Under the pieces are notes generated by a model, which saw only the letters and a list, made by a program, of their open reading frames with translations, made no database searches and had not been told where the DNA came from. 12,773 nucleotides of DNA from an uncultured Bacillota bacterium (GTDB lineage Bacteria > Bacillota > UBA994 > UBA5500). The DNA lies in assembly GCA_937874815.1 (NCBI GenBank), contig CALNBW010000289.1:1-12773 (forward strand), given 5' to 3'. Within the stretch, counting starts at the first letter, position 1. Every line of letters starts with the position of its first letter. Position numbers and translations under genes: made by a program. This document shows, piece by piece, positions 6,495 to 12,773 of the stretch.

Positions 6495-7685
6495 ATGAGT
6501 AAGCTTGGGGTTAAAGACGTCGCTGTCGCCGGCAAGCGGGTATTAGTACGGGTCGATTTTAACGTTCCCCTGACTGAAGCGGGGCAGGTTAGCGATGACA
6601 CCCGTATCGTAGCCGCGCTGCCTACCATCCGCCATTTAACGGATAACCAAGCCAAAGTCATTTTAATGAGCCATTTGGGTCGCCCCAAAGGCAAGGTTGA
6701 CCCCAAATATTCTTTGCAGCCAGTGGCCACTCGTCTAAGTGAGCTGCTAGGGCACCCCGTTGCCTTTGCCTCCGACTGTGTGGGTGCCAAGGCTGAAGCC
6801 GCGGTAGCCCAAATGTCGGCAGGCGAAGTGCTGCTACTGGAGAATCTGCGTTTCCATGCAGAAGAGGAGAAAAATGAGGCTGGGTTTGCTAAGCAGCTAG
6901 CAGCCTTAGGCGATATTTATGTGAATGATGCTTTTGGCACTGCCCATCGCGCCCATGCTTCCACTGAAGGGGTCACCCATTATTTGCAGCCCGCCGTGTG
7001 CGGTTTCTTGCTGGAAAAAGAGATTAAGTTCTTGGGCACTGCTTTGGCTGATCCAGAGCGTCCTTTTGTCGCCATTTTAGGTGGTGCTAAGGTTTCCGAT
7101 AAAATTGCGGTTGTGCGCAATTTACTGGGTAAGGTAGACAGCCTGCTCATTGGCGGTGGGATGGCGAATACCTTCTTAGCGGCCCAGGGCAAGGAATTGG
7201 GGCAGTCCCTAGTGGAAAAGGACGCTATCCCTCTGGCCGAGGAACTGTTGGCCCAGGCAGCGGAGCAGAGGGTGCAGATTCACTTGCCGCTGGACGCCGT
7301 AGTAGCACCCGCACTAACGGCAGAATCAGGCCAGACTGTTCCAATTGATGCAGTACCACAAGACGAAATGGTGCTCGATATTGGCCCGGCTACACGGCAA
7401 TATTTTGCCGCCGTTCTGGCCGACGCCAAGCTGATCGTCTGGAATGGGCCGATGGGTGTATTTGAGCGGGAGCATTTCGCCGCTGGCACCCGGGCCTTAG
7501 CTGAGGCAGTGGCGCGGTCACACGCGGTCAGCATCGTGGGCGGAGGCGATTCAGCAGCCGCTATTGCTCAGGCTGGGCTAACCGATGCTATTACCCATGT
7601 TTCTACCGGTGGTGGCGCTAGTCTGGAATTTCTGGAGGGCAAGGAATTGCCCGGAGTAGCGGCTCTAAGCGAACGAATTAACTAG
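6495..7685 (+). CDS. pgk: Phosphoglycerate kinase
   Basis: Transfers phosphate from 1,3-bisphosphoglycerate to ADP, giving ATP and 3-phosphoglycerate. This is the step after GAPDH. The 396-aa monomer has normal length. The substrate-binding N-domain shows VRVDFNVPL (18-26), DDTR (34-37) and SHLGRPKG (59-66). The nucleotide-binding C-domain shows GGAKVSDKI (196-204), GGGMANTF (220-227), NGPMGVFE (317-324), GGGDSAAA (349-356) and STGGGASLEFLEGKELPGV (370-388). The start is 12 nt after gap. The ribosome binding site is weak (AAAGGGAA almost touches the ATG), the poorest in the operon, so translation may lean on coupling to gap. No in-frame alternative start fits the conserved N-terminus better. 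Confidence 0.97.
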   Translation: MSKLGVKDVAVAGKRVLVRVDFNVPLTEAGQVSDDTRIVAALPTIRHLTDNQAKVILMSHLGRPKGKVDPKYSLQPVATRLSELLGHPVAFASDCVGAKAEAAVAQMSAGEVLLLENLRFHAEEEKNEAGFAKQLAALGDIYVNDAFGTAHRAHASTEGVTHYLQPAVCGFLLEKEIKFLGTALADPERPFVAILGGAKVSDKIAVVRNLLGKVDSLLIGGGMANTFLAAQGKELGQSLVEKDAIPLAEELLAQAAEQRVQIHLPLDAVVAPALTAESGQTVPIDAVPQDEMVLDIGPATRQYFAAVLADAKLIVWNGPMGVFEREHFAAGTRALAEAVARSHAVSIVGGGDSAAAIAQAGLTDAITHVSTGGGASLEFLEGKELPGVAALSERIN

Positions 7686-7700
7686 GAAGGGGGGATTGTG

Positions 7701-8462
7701 ATGAGGCAACCATTAGTTGTGGCGAACTGGAAAATGAATATGACTTCGCCGGAAGCAAGTGTGTATTGTCAACGCCTGCGCACGCTGATGCAGGAGACAA
7801 CAACACCGGCAGAGGTAGTCGTATGCCCCCCTTACACCGCTATTGAAGTAGTGAGAGCTGCCTTTGTCGGTAGTGATTTGGCTGTAGGCGCCCAAAACTT
7901 CTACCCCGCACCCAAGGGGGCATATACCGGCGAAGTTTCCATCTCGATGCTAAAAGCGCTAGACTGCCGTTATGTGATTGTGGGGCATTCAGAAAGACGC
8001 TTGCGTTTCGGCGAGACAGCAGAAACTATAGGCGAAAAGGTTAAGGTGGCCGTGGAACATGGGATTACGCCCATTCTTTGCGTAGGAGAAACCATGAGCG
8101 AACGCAGTCTAGGCATGACCGAGAAGGTAATAGGCCAACAGTTGCTCACCTGTCTGAAGCATCTACAGTCAGATCAATTGGCGCAGGTTGTCGTGGCCTA
8201 CGAGCCGCTATGGGCTATTGGTACCGGCCGTTCAGCCACTGCTAAGGATGCAGCGCAATTAGCCACGTATGCCAGGCAGAGGCTCCAGCGTTTAATGAAT
8301 GGTGATACTGATGCCATGCGCATCCTCTATGGCGGCAGCGTGGCCCCCGACAACATCGCCGAGTTTGCAGCAGCTGACGGCGTGGATGGTGTGCTCGTGG
8401 GCGGCGCTAGCCTTGATCCGGATAAATTCCAGGCTATCGCCCGTGCTTATGAGGTGAAGTAG
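7701..8462 (+). CDS. tpiA: Triosephosphate isomerase
   Basis: Interconverts dihydroxyacetone phosphate and glyceraldehyde-3-phosphate, feeding GAPDH. At 253 aa it is a complete single (beta/alpha)8 barrel. The catalytic residues are in place: K11 in ANWKMN, H96 in VGHSERR and E168 in AYEPLWAIGTG. Phosphate-binding YGGSV is at 210-214 and GVLVGGASL at 230-238. An in-frame GTG at 7698 precedes the ATG at 7701. The ATG is preferred because the GGAAGGGGGG tract ends at 7694, giving 6 nt rather than 3 nt of spacing. It lies 15 nt after pgk and 1 nt before gpmI. Confidence 0.97.
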   Translation: MRQPLVVANWKMNMTSPEASVYCQRLRTLMQETTTPAEVVVCPPYTAIEVVRAAFVGSDLAVGAQNFYPAPKGAYTGEVSISMLKALDCRYVIVGHSERRLRFGETAETIGEKVKVAVEHGITPILCVGETMSERSLGMTEKVIGQQLLTCLKHLQSDQLAQVVVAYEPLWAIGTGRSATAKDAAQLATYARQRLQRLMNGDTDAMRILYGGSVAPDNIAEFAAADGVDGVLVGGASLDPDKFQAIARAYEVK

Positions 8463-8463
8463 A

Positions 8464-9978
8464 GTGCAACCTGTCGTCTTAGCCATACTTGATGGTTGGG
8501 GTATTAGTGAAGAGCTGACTGGCAATGCAGTGCGTCAGGCCGCCACACCTCACCTTGACCAGCTCTTCGCTCGTTACCCCCATACCCAATTAACCTGTTC
8601 GGGTGAGGCCGTCGGTGTTTTGCCGGAACAGATGGGTGATTCTAATGTTGGCCACACCAATATGGGCGCTGGGCGTATCGTTTACCAGCCGTTGGTGCGG
8701 ATCAACCGGGCTATTAGGGATGGTAGTTTCGCCGCTAGCCCGGTCTTGGGGCAGCTGTGGCAGGCAGCAGCAGGGCGGGCACTGCACCTCTTGGGCCTCT
8801 TGTCCGATGGGGGAGTGCATAGTCACCGTGACCATCTGCTAGAACTGCTCAGGCTAGCGAAAGCGCAGGGCCTGCAGGAAGTTTTCGTGCATGTCTTTCT
8901 GGATGGCCGCGATGTCCCACCTCAGAGTGCTTTAACTTATCTAGATACCTTAGAAGCGACCATGCAGCAGTTAGGTGTAGGCAAAATTGCCACTGTGAGC
9001 GGGCGTTTCTATGCTATGGACCGCGATCGTCGCTGGGAGCGAGTCGAGTTAGCGTATGAGGCCCTGGTGTGGGGTGAGGGCGAGCAGGCTGCCAGCGCCC
9101 GCGAGGCGGTGGAACAGGCCTATGCCGAGGGATTGACCGATGAGTTTGTGCGCCCCACTGTTGTCTGCCCCGGTGGTCAGATTAGCGACGGCGACGCCGT
9201 GTTCATGTGGAACTTTCGAGCGGACCGGGCGCGCGAATTGATGCACGCCTTGTTGGATGAAGAGTTTACCGGTTTCGCACGGGGCGCTAAAACGGCTCTG
9301 TTCTTCGCCGCAATGGCTGAATACGAAACCGGTTTTCCTGTGCCCCATCTGTTGGCCCCGCAAGACCTGAACTGGACCCTAGGCCAGGTAGTGAGCGAGG
9401 CCGGGCTAAAACAACTACGCTTGGCCGAAACTGAAAAGTACGCCCACGTTACCTTCTTCTTTAACGGTGGGCGGGAGGTATGTTTTGCGGGAGAGGAGCG
9501 CATCCTCGTGCCGTCTCCTCAGGTCGCCACCTATGACCTCGTGCCGGCCATGAGCGCGCCCCAGATTACGGAACAGCTACTGGCTAATCTGGCTAATTAT
9601 GATTTGATCGTTGTCAACTATGCCAATCTAGATATGGTTGGGCATACCGGGGACATGGCGGCCACAGTGCGCGCCGTAGAAACGGTAGATAGCTGCGTCG
9701 GGCGTCTGGCACAAGCAATGCAGCAAATTGGTGGTGCTTTGGTCCTAACGGCTGATCACGGCAACGCTGAACAGATGCTCAACCCAGCAACAGGAGAGCC
9801 CCATACGGCCCATACCGGTAACCCGGTTCCTTTCTTGGTAATGGCCCCTGGCGTCAGGGCACTGCATAGCCAGGGTATATTAGCAGATATTGCACCTACA
9901 ATTCTACAGCTCATGCAACTAGCGCAACCGACCGTGATGACAGGTAGGTCGTTGCTGGCTGGCAACGAGCCTAGTTGA
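8464..9978 (+). CDS. gpmI: 2,3-bisphosphoglycerate-independent phosphoglycerate mutase (GTG start)
   Basis: Converts 3-phosphoglycerate to 2-phosphoglycerate through a phosphoserine intermediate at a two-metal (usually Mn2+) site of the alkaline phosphatase superfamily. The 504-aa length is normal. Metal ligand D10 is in AILDGWG and the nucleophile S60 in GDSNVGHTNMGAGR. The second domain shows SDGGVHSH (114-121), FLDGRDVPPQSA and SGRFYAMDRDRRW (179-191). The phosphatase domain closes with YANLDMVGHTGD (386-397), TADHGN (429-434) and HTAHTGNPVPF (447-457). The nucleophile loop is more commonly written GNSEVGH; here D59 and N61 flank the serine. The GTG start lies 1 nt after the tpiA stop. Its Shine-Dalgarno, GAGGTG at 8451-8456, is inside the last tpiA codons, so the two genes are probably translationally coupled. 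Confidence 0.97.
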   Translation: MQPVVLAILDGWGISEELTGNAVRQAATPHLDQLFARYPHTQLTCSGEAVGVLPEQMGDSNVGHTNMGAGRIVYQPLVRINRAIRDGSFAASPVLGQLWQAAAGRALHLLGLLSDGGVHSHRDHLLELLRLAKAQGLQEVFVHVFLDGRDVPPQSALTYLDTLEATMQQLGVGKIATVSGRFYAMDRDRRWERVELAYEALVWGEGEQAASAREAVEQAYAEGLTDEFVRPTVVCPGGQISDGDAVFMWNFRADRARELMHALLDEEFTGFARGAKTALFFAAMAEYETGFPVPHLLAPQDLNWTLGQVVSEAGLKQLRLAETEKYAHVTFFFNGGREVCFAGEERILVPSPQVATYDLVPAMSAPQITEQLLANLANYDLIVVNYANLDMVGHTGDMAATVRAVETVDSCVGRLAQAMQQIGGALVLTADHGNAEQMLNPATGEPHTAHTGNPVPFLVMAPGVRALHSQGILADIAPTILQLMQLAQPTVMTGRSLLAGNEPS

Positions 9979-9991
9979 AAGGAGATTTTTA

Positions 9992-11275
9992 ATGCTTACA
10001 ATTACTGATTGCTTTGCACGAGAAATTCTTGATTCACGGGGCAACCCGACGGTGGAGGTAGAGATTACGTTGGCTTGTGGCGTTTTCGGCCGGGCCGCTG
10101 TACCTTCGGGTGCTTCCACGGGTGCCTTTGAAGCCGTTGAACTACGCGATGGCGACAAGGGGCGCTACTTGGGTAAAGGTGTAGAAACGGCTGTCGATAA
10201 TGTAAACAGTCTAATTGCTGACGAGATCGTCGGACTAAATGCCGGGGCACAAGCCGCCATTGATACGATGCTGATCAACCTTGATGATACGCCCAATAAG
10301 GGCCGCTTAGGGGCCAACGCTATTTTAGGCGTTTCCTTGGCGGTAGCTAGAGCAGCAGCCGAGGCACTAGATTTGCCCCTGTACCAATATATTGGTGGAA
10401 TCAATGCCCGCACCTTGCCTACGCCCATGATGAATATCTTAAATGGCGGTGCCCATGCAGACAACAACGTTGATATCCAGGAGTTCATGGTCATGCCGGT
10501 CGGTGCCACTAGCTGGCGCGAAGGTTTGCGCATGGCGGCAGAGGTTTTCCATGCACTCCGGGCTGTGCTCAAAGAGCAAGGCTTAGCTACCGGCGTGGGT
10601 GACGAAGGTGGCTTTGCCCCTAACCTCGCTTCGAATGAAGCGGCCTTACAGGTGATCATGCAGGCTATTGAACGGGCAGGTTACCGCGCGGGTGAAGACG
10701 TCATGCTGGCTCTAGACGTGGCAGCAAGTGAGCTCTATCGCGATGGCAGCTATCATCTAGCTAGCGAAGGCCGTAGTCTTACTGCAGCAGAGATGGTAGA
10801 TTTTTATGCTGACCTCATTCAAAGATACCCCATTATCTCCATTGAAGATGGCTTGGCCGAAGATGATTGGGATGGTTGGCGGTTGTTAACGCAGCGCTTG
10901 GGTTCCAAGATACAACTGGTGGGCGACGACCTTTTCGTCACCAACACGGAGCGCCTGGCTCGCGGCATTGAAACTAAAACGGCCAACTCGGTTCTGGTCA
11001 AGCTTAATCAGATTGGCACCTTGACAGAGACCCTAGAGACAATTGAGATGGCCAAACGGGCCGGCTATACGACGGTTATTTCGCACCGTTCTGGTGAAAC
11101 AGAAGATACTACCATAGCCGATCTGGCGGTAGCCATCAACGCGGGCCAGCTGAAAACAGGGGCACCTTCACGCAGCGAGCGGGTTGCTAAGTATAACCAG
11201 CTGTTACGCATTGAAGAGCACCTGGGCGTTGCCGCCGACTACGCTGGTCTCCATTGCTTCTATAATTTGCGTTAG
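9992..11275 (+). CDS. eno: Enolase
   Basis: Dehydrates 2-phosphoglycerate to phosphoenolpyruvate with Mg2+. It is the last enzyme of this operon, and may also sit in RNA-degrading complexes in some bacteria. The 427-aa length is normal. The N-terminus has REILDSRGNPTVEVE and the mobile loop SGASTG (39-44). The active-site residues are present: E205 in GDEGGFAP, metal ligands D242 (LDVAASE), E285 (IEDGL) and D312 (GDDLFVTN), K337 in LVKLNQIGT, H365 in SHRSGETED and K388. The ATG is 13 nt after gpmI with AAAGGAG at 9978-9984. No terminator hairpin follows, so transcription may run on into secG. Confidence 0.97.
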   Translation: MLTITDCFAREILDSRGNPTVEVEITLACGVFGRAAVPSGASTGAFEAVELRDGDKGRYLGKGVETAVDNVNSLIADEIVGLNAGAQAAIDTMLINLDDTPNKGRLGANAILGVSLAVARAAAEALDLPLYQYIGGINARTLPTPMMNILNGGAHADNNVDIQEFMVMPVGATSWREGLRMAAEVFHALRAVLKEQGLATGVGDEGGFAPNLASNEAALQVIMQAIERAGYRAGEDVMLALDVAASELYRDGSYHLASEGRSLTAAEMVDFYADLIQRYPIISIEDGLAEDDWDGWRLLTQRLGSKIQLVGDDLFVTNTERLARGIETKTANSVLVKLNQIGTLTETLETIEMAKRAGYTTVISHRSGETEDTTIADLAVAINAGQLKTGAPSRSERVAKYNQLLRIEEHLGVAADYAGLHCFYNLR

Positions 11276-11287
11276 GCCACCCCGATA

Positions 11288-11316
11288 TTGTTATCATTAT
11301 TCTACTATGCTAAAAT
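11288..11316 (+). promoter_or_regulatory. Sigma-A-type promoter for secG
   Basis: TTGTTA (11288-11293) and TAAAAT (11311-11316) are spaced exactly 17 bp apart. TG at 11308-11309 makes the second an extended -10 (TGCTAAAAT). The transcript would start near 11323, just upstream of the secG Shine-Dalgarno. It gives secG a source of transcription besides read-through from eno. Confidence 0.65.
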
Positions 11317-11336
11317 GTAATGAGCTTTTGGGGTAG

Positions 11337-11341
11337 GGAGG
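11337..11341 (+). promoter_or_regulatory. Shine-Dalgarno GGAGG that fixes a TTG start for secG
   Basis: GGAGG ends 7 nt before TTG at 11349. The frame has no ATG or GTG at a sensible distance before the first membrane helix, so TTG is the most likely initiator. Confidence 0.75.
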
Positions 11342-11348
11342 TGGCATT

Positions 11349-11588
11349 TTGATACTAGCATTGACTATTTTAGATGCAGCGCTAGCGATTGGCGTTATTG
11401 TTGTCGTCATGATGCAGTCAGGCAAGGCTACTGGTTTCACCGCGCTTGGCGGCGGTGGGCCGCAGGGTGGTCTGCTTGGCAAGAAGAAAAACAAAGAAGA
11501 GATGCTCGCTAGGCTGACTACGTATCTGGCTGGATCTTGGATGGCTGTAACGCTGTTGCTAACTATCTTGAACCGGCGTATGGGCTAA
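11349..11588 (+). CDS. secG: Preprotein translocase subunit SecG (TTG start)
   Basis: Small auxiliary membrane subunit of the SecYEG channel; it assists SecA-driven protein export. The 79-aa length is typical. Two hydrophobic helices, about 2-23 (ILALTILDAALAIGVIVVVM) and about 57-75 (LTTYLAGSWMAVTLLLTIL), flank a glycine-rich loop with QSGKATGFTALGGGGPQGGL and the basic KKKNKEE segment, as in Firmicutes SecG. It follows eno by 73 nt, an arrangement common in this phylum, and has its own promoter and a downstream hairpin. Family assignment rests on topology, loop motif and context. Confidence 0.9.
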   Translation: MILALTILDAALAIGVIVVVMMQSGKATGFTALGGGGPQGGLLGKKKNKEEMLARLTTYLAGSWMAVTLLLTILNRRMG

Positions 11589-11605
11589 GCTAGCTTTAGC
11601 TGATT

Positions 11606-11635
11606 AGCATACCTTGGATTACCGGGGTATGCTTT
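11606..11635 (+). terminator. Terminator-like hairpin after secG
   Basis: AGCATACCTTGG (11606-11617) pairs with CCGGGGTATGCT (11622-11633) over 12 bp, with two G-U wobbles and an ATTA loop. Only a short TTT follows, so termination may be partial. It begins 17 nt after the secG stop. Confidence 0.6.
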
Positions 11636-11651
11636 GCTATGGAACTGGCTA

Positions 11652-11750
11652 GCCTGATAGCTGCATCGATAGTTTTGTATCAGGGCCGTCGACTACTAGC
11701 AACGCCCTTGGAGTTGCGGGCAATAAAGTGAGTGTTGCAAAGCAACTCTC
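11652..11750 (+). promoter_or_regulatory. Inverted repeats with competing pairings upstream of hppA
   Basis: CCTGATA (11653-11659) pairs with TATCAGG (11678-11684). Downstream, GCAAC occurs at 11699-11703 and 11742-11746, and GTTGC at 11713-11717 and 11734-11738. These allow a local hairpin GTTGC-AAA-GCAAC, extended by GAG/CTC over 11730-11750. They also allow a rival helix of GAGTTGC (11711-11717) with GCAACTC (11742-11748). I see no known riboswitch consensus and no T-box. It could be a leader switch, protein-binding repeats or chance. Confidence 0.35.
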
Positions 11751-11785
11751 AGCTTGTACCCTATAAATATTATATGTTCGGTGTT

Positions 11786-11791
11786 AGGAGG
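11786..11791 (+). promoter_or_regulatory. Shine-Dalgarno AGGAGG of hppA
   Basis: AGGAGG ends 9 nt before ATG at 11801 but only 3 nt before the in-frame ATG at 11795, so the second ATG is the more likely start. The AT-rich tract just upstream (11762-11775, with TATAAA and TATTAT) may hold a -10 element, but no -35 lies at the right distance. Confidence 0.7.
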
Positions 11792-11800
11792 CAAATGGTT

Positions 11801-12773
11801 ATGGAAAACCTTCTCTGGCTCGCGCCGGCGGCAGGAGCATTGGCTCTGCTGTTCGCATTCTTTACTGCAGCCTGGGTTAACCGCCAGGATGCTGGTAATA
11901 AACGGATGCAGGAAATCGCTGATGCCATTCACGAAGGCGCGATGGCCTTTTTGAAGCGCGAGTACTCGGTGCTGGTGTTTTTTGTTGCTGCTTTGTTTGT
12001 ACTGCTGGCTTGGCTAATTGATATTAAGACAGCTATTTCTTTCTTAGCTGGTGCTATTGCCAGTGTTTTGGCTGGCTATATCGGTATGTCGGTGGCTACG
12101 AAAGCTAACGTGCGCACGGCTAACGCTGCCCAACATGGCACTAACCGGGCCCTAGGTGTTGCCTTTAGCGGCGGCGCTGTTATGGGGATGTCGGTCGTGG
12201 GCTTAGGTGTAATCGGGGTTGGCATTCTCTATATCATCTACCGTGACCCGGCTATCGTTAATGGCTTTGCGCTGGGGGCTAGCTCTATTGCCTTGTTTGC
12301 CCGTGTTGGCGGTGGTATCTACACTAAAGCTGCCGACGTCGGCGCTGACCTCGTGGGTAAAGTAGAAGCCGGTATTCCGGAAGACGACCCCCGTAACCCG
12401 GCAGTTATTGCTGACAACGTGGGCGATAACGTAGGTGACGTAGCCGGCATGGGCGCGGACTTATTCGAGTCCTATGTGGGCTCCATTATTGCCGCCATGT
12501 CTATTGGTGTGTTTACTTACGGTGGGCTCGAGGGTATTCTGCTGCCACTGCTTCTTTCCGCAGCAGGAATTGTCGCCTCGCTCATCGGTACCCGTTTTGT
12601 GAGCGCCAAAGATGGTGCCAACGTGCAAAAGGCCTTAAGCCTAGGCACCTATGTGGCAGGTATTATAACTGTTGCAGCTGCCTATTTCCTTGTTAGTTAC
12701 CTAGCAATGCCCATTGGCGTTTTCTACGCTATCGTTGCAGGCTTGGTGGCCGGTGTTGTGATCGGGCAGATTA
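11801..12773 (+). CDS. hppA: Membrane-bound ion-translocating pyrophosphatase, N-terminal part (3' truncated by window edge)
   Basis: Couples hydrolysis of pyrophosphate to pumping of H+ or Na+ across the cytoplasmic membrane. 324 residues are visible; full proteins are roughly 650-800 aa. The N-terminus is hydrophobic (about 3-25), followed by further helices at about 56-72 and 79-98. Motif RTANAA is at 105-110. The PPi/Mg-binding segment GGGIYTKAADVGADLVGKVE is at 170-189, then AGIPEDDPRNPAVIADNVGDNVGDVAGMGADLFESY (190-225), with the acidic ligands expected of the family. The residue that separates K+-dependent from K+-independent enzymes, and those that set H+ or Na+ specificity, lie past the right edge, so subtype cannot be read. 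It is the first gene after the secG hairpin and starts a new unit. It scavenges PPi energy, common in anaerobes. Assignment is firm. Confidence 0.95.
   Translation, partial: MENLLWLAPAAGALALLFAFFTAAWVNRQDAGNKRMQEIADAIHEGAMAFLKREYSVLVFFVAALFVLLAWLIDIKTAISFLAGAIASVLAGYIGMSVATKANVRTANAAQHGTNRALGVAFSGGAVMGMSVVGLGVIGVGILYIIYRDPAIVNGFALGASSIALFARVGGGIYTKAADVGADLVGKVEAGIPEDDPRNPAVIADNVGDNVGDVAGMGADLFESYVGSIIAAMSIGVFTYGGLEGILLPLLLSAAGIVASLIGTRFVSAKDGANVQKALSLGTYVAGIITVAAAYFLVSYLAMPIGVFYAIVAGLVAGVVIGQI

Noticed and set aside
11589..11800. Fluoride riboswitch, T-box or other known leader before hppA
   Set aside because: I compared by eye with the fluoride and T-box consensus motifs and found no match; only generic inverted repeats remain.
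11754..11954. 66-aa + strand ORF overlapping the start of hppA
   Set aside because: It is out of frame with hppA, lacks a well-placed ribosome binding site for its own start, and overlaps the clearly recognisable pyrophosphatase frame.

Overview
The window reads as a chromosomal core region of an anaerobic Gram-positive bacterium of the Bacillota (Firmicutes), most likely Clostridia or Negativicutes. The reasons are: a WhiA orthologue; sigma-54; a B12-dependent class II ribonucleotide reductase; a membrane pyrophosphatase; a contiguous gap-pgk-tpiA-gpmI-eno glycolytic cluster followed by secG; and strong AGGAGG-type ribosome binding sites with some GTG and TTG starts. The genus cannot be fixed by reading alone. 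All genes lie on the + strand. I see no tRNA, rRNA, CRISPR array, insertion sequence or phage gene.

Layout. (1) 2-1603: 3' part of nrdJ, cut by the left edge. (2) 1731-2774: an unrecognised 347-aa protein rich in Gln, Gly, Tyr, Ser and Met, built from four tandem units of about 78 residues and closed by a strong intrinsic terminator. (3) 2944-5324: whiA and rpoN, 35 nt apart. (4) 5322-5474: an extended -10 promoter that uses the rpoN stop codon as its TG element, then a structured leader of about 140 nt. (5) 5475-11275: gap, pgk, tpiA, gpmI and eno, with gaps of only 1 to 15 nt. This is the complete lower glycolytic trunk from glyceraldehyde-3-phosphate to phosphoenolpyruvate. (6) 11349-11588: secG with its own promoter, a TTG start and a terminator-like hairpin. 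(7) 11801 to the right edge: 5' part of hppA, preceded by 212 nt of non-coding DNA with competing inverted repeats.

How the genes work together. The five glycolytic enzymes form one transcription unit that catalyses consecutive reactions. In many Firmicutes the repressor gene cggR sits directly before gap. Here it is absent and rpoN occupies that place, so control probably lies in the leader or comes from a regulator encoded elsewhere. The membrane pyrophosphatase saves energy from PPi, which suits an anaerobe. The class II reductase supplies deoxyribonucleotides without oxygen.

Most of the window is ordinary core metabolism. The least explained items are the YG/Q-rich repeat protein between nrdJ and whiA, and the two structured leaders before gap and hppA. 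No new multi-gene system is evident.
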